Below are positions 6,504 through 7,131 of a DNA stretch of 7,131 bases, piece after piece. Source of the DNA: Chordibacter forsetii (GTDB lineage: Bacteria > Verrucomicrobiota > Verrucomicrobiia > Opitutales > Seribacteraceae); NCBI RefSeq assembly GCF_964187505.1, contig NZ_CAXLML010000120.1, positions 1 to 7,131 of the forward strand, in the 5' to 3' direction. How positions within the stretch are numbered: position 1 is the first letter of the stretch; every line of letters starts with the position of its first letter. The notes below the pieces were generated by a model. The model made no database searches, had not been told where the DNA came from, and saw only the letters and a list, made by a program, of their open reading frames with translations. A program made the translations under genes and the position numbers.

Positions 6504-7131
6504 GTGATCACCTCCAAGTTGCAAAGAAGAAAAAGCGGACAGACTCGCTTTTTTCCAGAAATCGCAATTTCGTGCTCCAGAGAACTTCAAAACTTAGGTT
6601 TTTCAGCAGATGTATTCTTGATACCTGGGGGACTGGGCGTTCGCTTTCTTTCCGATCGTCAATTCTCGAATCTCTCCAACTTGTCCCATCTCCCCATTAG
6701 GGAATTGGACTTTTCTAAAGTCTGTTCCTTTGACCCTGAACATATTCAATCTTTTTCACTGGAGGCATTGTGCCTTCCTAGGGGGTGCAATTTTCCTTTT
6801 CGAGAATTTAAAAGGTTTAAACTTAAAAGGCTTTCCGCGGTTCAATCTAAATCAACCGATTTTGAATCTTTAGCTATCTTACCCATTGAGGAATTAAACT
6901 TGTCCGGATGCTCGGCTCAAAACCTATCTTTTACTCACTCGATGCCTTTAACCAAGTTGGACATCTCAGATACCAACCTTCTCGACCTTCGTCCGCTTTC
7001 TGAAAAACCATTGGAGCAATTATTTCTTCAAAAATCAAAAGTCGAAAACTTGTCCCCACTTGCAGACTGTCCGCTAGAAGAATTGAATTTAAACAAGACA
7101 CTTATTTCTGACCTTGCACCTCTTCGGGGAA
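6504..7131 (+). CDS. leucine-rich repeat protein, N-terminal part (3' end outside window)
   Basis: After a stop at 6483-6485 one frame stays open to the window end (209 codons from GTG 6504). It has no internal stop, and there is no ATG before about 6939. From residue 65 (base 6696) it consists of seven successive 21-residue units of the form LxxLxLxxxxxxxLxPLxxxP, for example LTKLDISDTNLLDLRPLSEK, ending in LEELNLNKTLISDLAPLRG at the edge; more repeats probably follow. The last four units are clear, the first three degenerate. Similar repeats occur in planctomycete and verrucomicrobial proteins, often behind a Ser/Thr kinase domain, but no kinase, signal peptide or membrane helix is seen before the repeats here. 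LRR arrays usually bind proteins; the partner is unknown. Start choice is uncertain: GTG 6504, TTG 6519 and TTG 6618 are possible, none with a Shine-Dalgarno site. It could also be a 5'-truncated remnant of a kinase-LRR gene. Confidence 0.75.
   Translation, partial: MITSKLQRRKSGQTRFFPEIAISCSRELQNLGFSADVFLIPGGLGVRFLSDRQFSNLSNLSHLPIRELDFSKVCSFDPEHIQSFSLEALCLPRGCNFPFREFKRFKLKRLSAVQSKSTDFESLAILPIEELNLSGCSAQNLSFTHSMPLTKLDISDTNLLDLRPLSEKPLEQLFLQKSKVENLSPLADCPLEELNLNKTLISDLAPLRG
6530..6554 (+). terminator. terminator-like hairpin, possibly for the DUF1080 gene
   Basis: AAAAAGCG (6530-6537) and CGCTTTTT (6546-6553) are exact reverse complements around an 8-nt loop, with a further T at 6554. An A-tract, short GC core and U-tract is the classic intrinsic terminator plan, though the GC part is only three pairs plus a possible G-U. 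It lies 73 bp after the DUF1080 stop and inside the proposed 5' end of the LRR frame, so either it terminates the DUF1080 transcript or the LRR gene really starts after it. Confidence 0.4.
6696..7131 (+). repeat. 63-bp coding periodicity: seven 21-residue LRR units
   Basis: Units begin at 6696, 6759, 6822, 6885, 6948, 7011 and 7074 (the last is cut by the window end), each exactly 63 bp with no indel. The conserved positions are hydrophobic residues 1, 4 and 6, hydrophobic residues around 14 and 17, and a Pro at 21 in most units. The DNA copies have diverged, so the repeat is clear in protein but not in nucleotides. A degenerate 19-residue unit (VRFLSDRQFSNLSNLSHLP) may precede the first, acting as a cap. 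Confidence 0.8.

Noticed and set aside
6492..6700. Second open frame (about 68 codons) overlapping the start of the LRR gene.
   Set aside because: Its translation is low in recognisable structure and ends at a stop as the LRR units begin in the other frame, so a frameshifted gene is not supported.

Overview
The window looks like chromosomal housekeeping DNA from an AT-rich member of the Verrucomicrobiota, possibly a marine Opitutae-type lineage. The main taxonomic clue is a 51-codon gene at 2869-3024. It encodes the small basic protein known from the Verrucomicrobia/Chlamydiae group. A secreted DUF1080 protein, an unusually short RNA polymerase omega subunit and a bacterial LRR protein with 21-residue repeats fit the same assignment. 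It is inferred from protein features, not from rRNA.

Layout. (1) 1-2816, plus strand: the 3' part of tilS, then ftsH 10 bp later. (2) 2869-3024: the small basic protein gene, convergent with cutA on the minus strand (3035-3364); their stop codons are 10 bp apart. (3) 3443-4656, plus strand: rpoZ, smpB and a TrmL-type tRNA methyltransferase gene that overlaps smpB by 4 bp. (4) 4670-5695: a two-domain protein with a family 2 glycosyltransferase fused to a Rossmann-like domain. (5) 5752-6456: a secreted DUF1080 protein. (6) 6504 to the window end: an open frame that leaves the window and encodes at least seven leucine-rich repeats of exactly 21 residues.

Together, tilS, smpB, trmL, rpoZ and ftsH form a transcription, translation-quality and proteolysis set. 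TilS and TrmL modify the tRNA wobble base, SmpB rescues stalled ribosomes with tmRNA, and FtsH degrades membrane proteins and, in other bacteria, some tagged products. The glycosyltransferase, DUF1080 and LRR genes are accessory and have no evident link to that set.

I see no mobile element, CRISPR array, tRNA, rRNA or defence system. Once the 3' LRR frame is counted, no stretch over 300 bp is without a gene. None of the nine visible gene starts has a convincing Shine-Dalgarno sequence, and three use GTG. The points most worth a second look are the fusion glycosyltransferase, the LRR frame with a terminator-like hairpin inside its 5' end, the hairpin shared by the two convergent genes, and the lack of Shine-Dalgarno sites.
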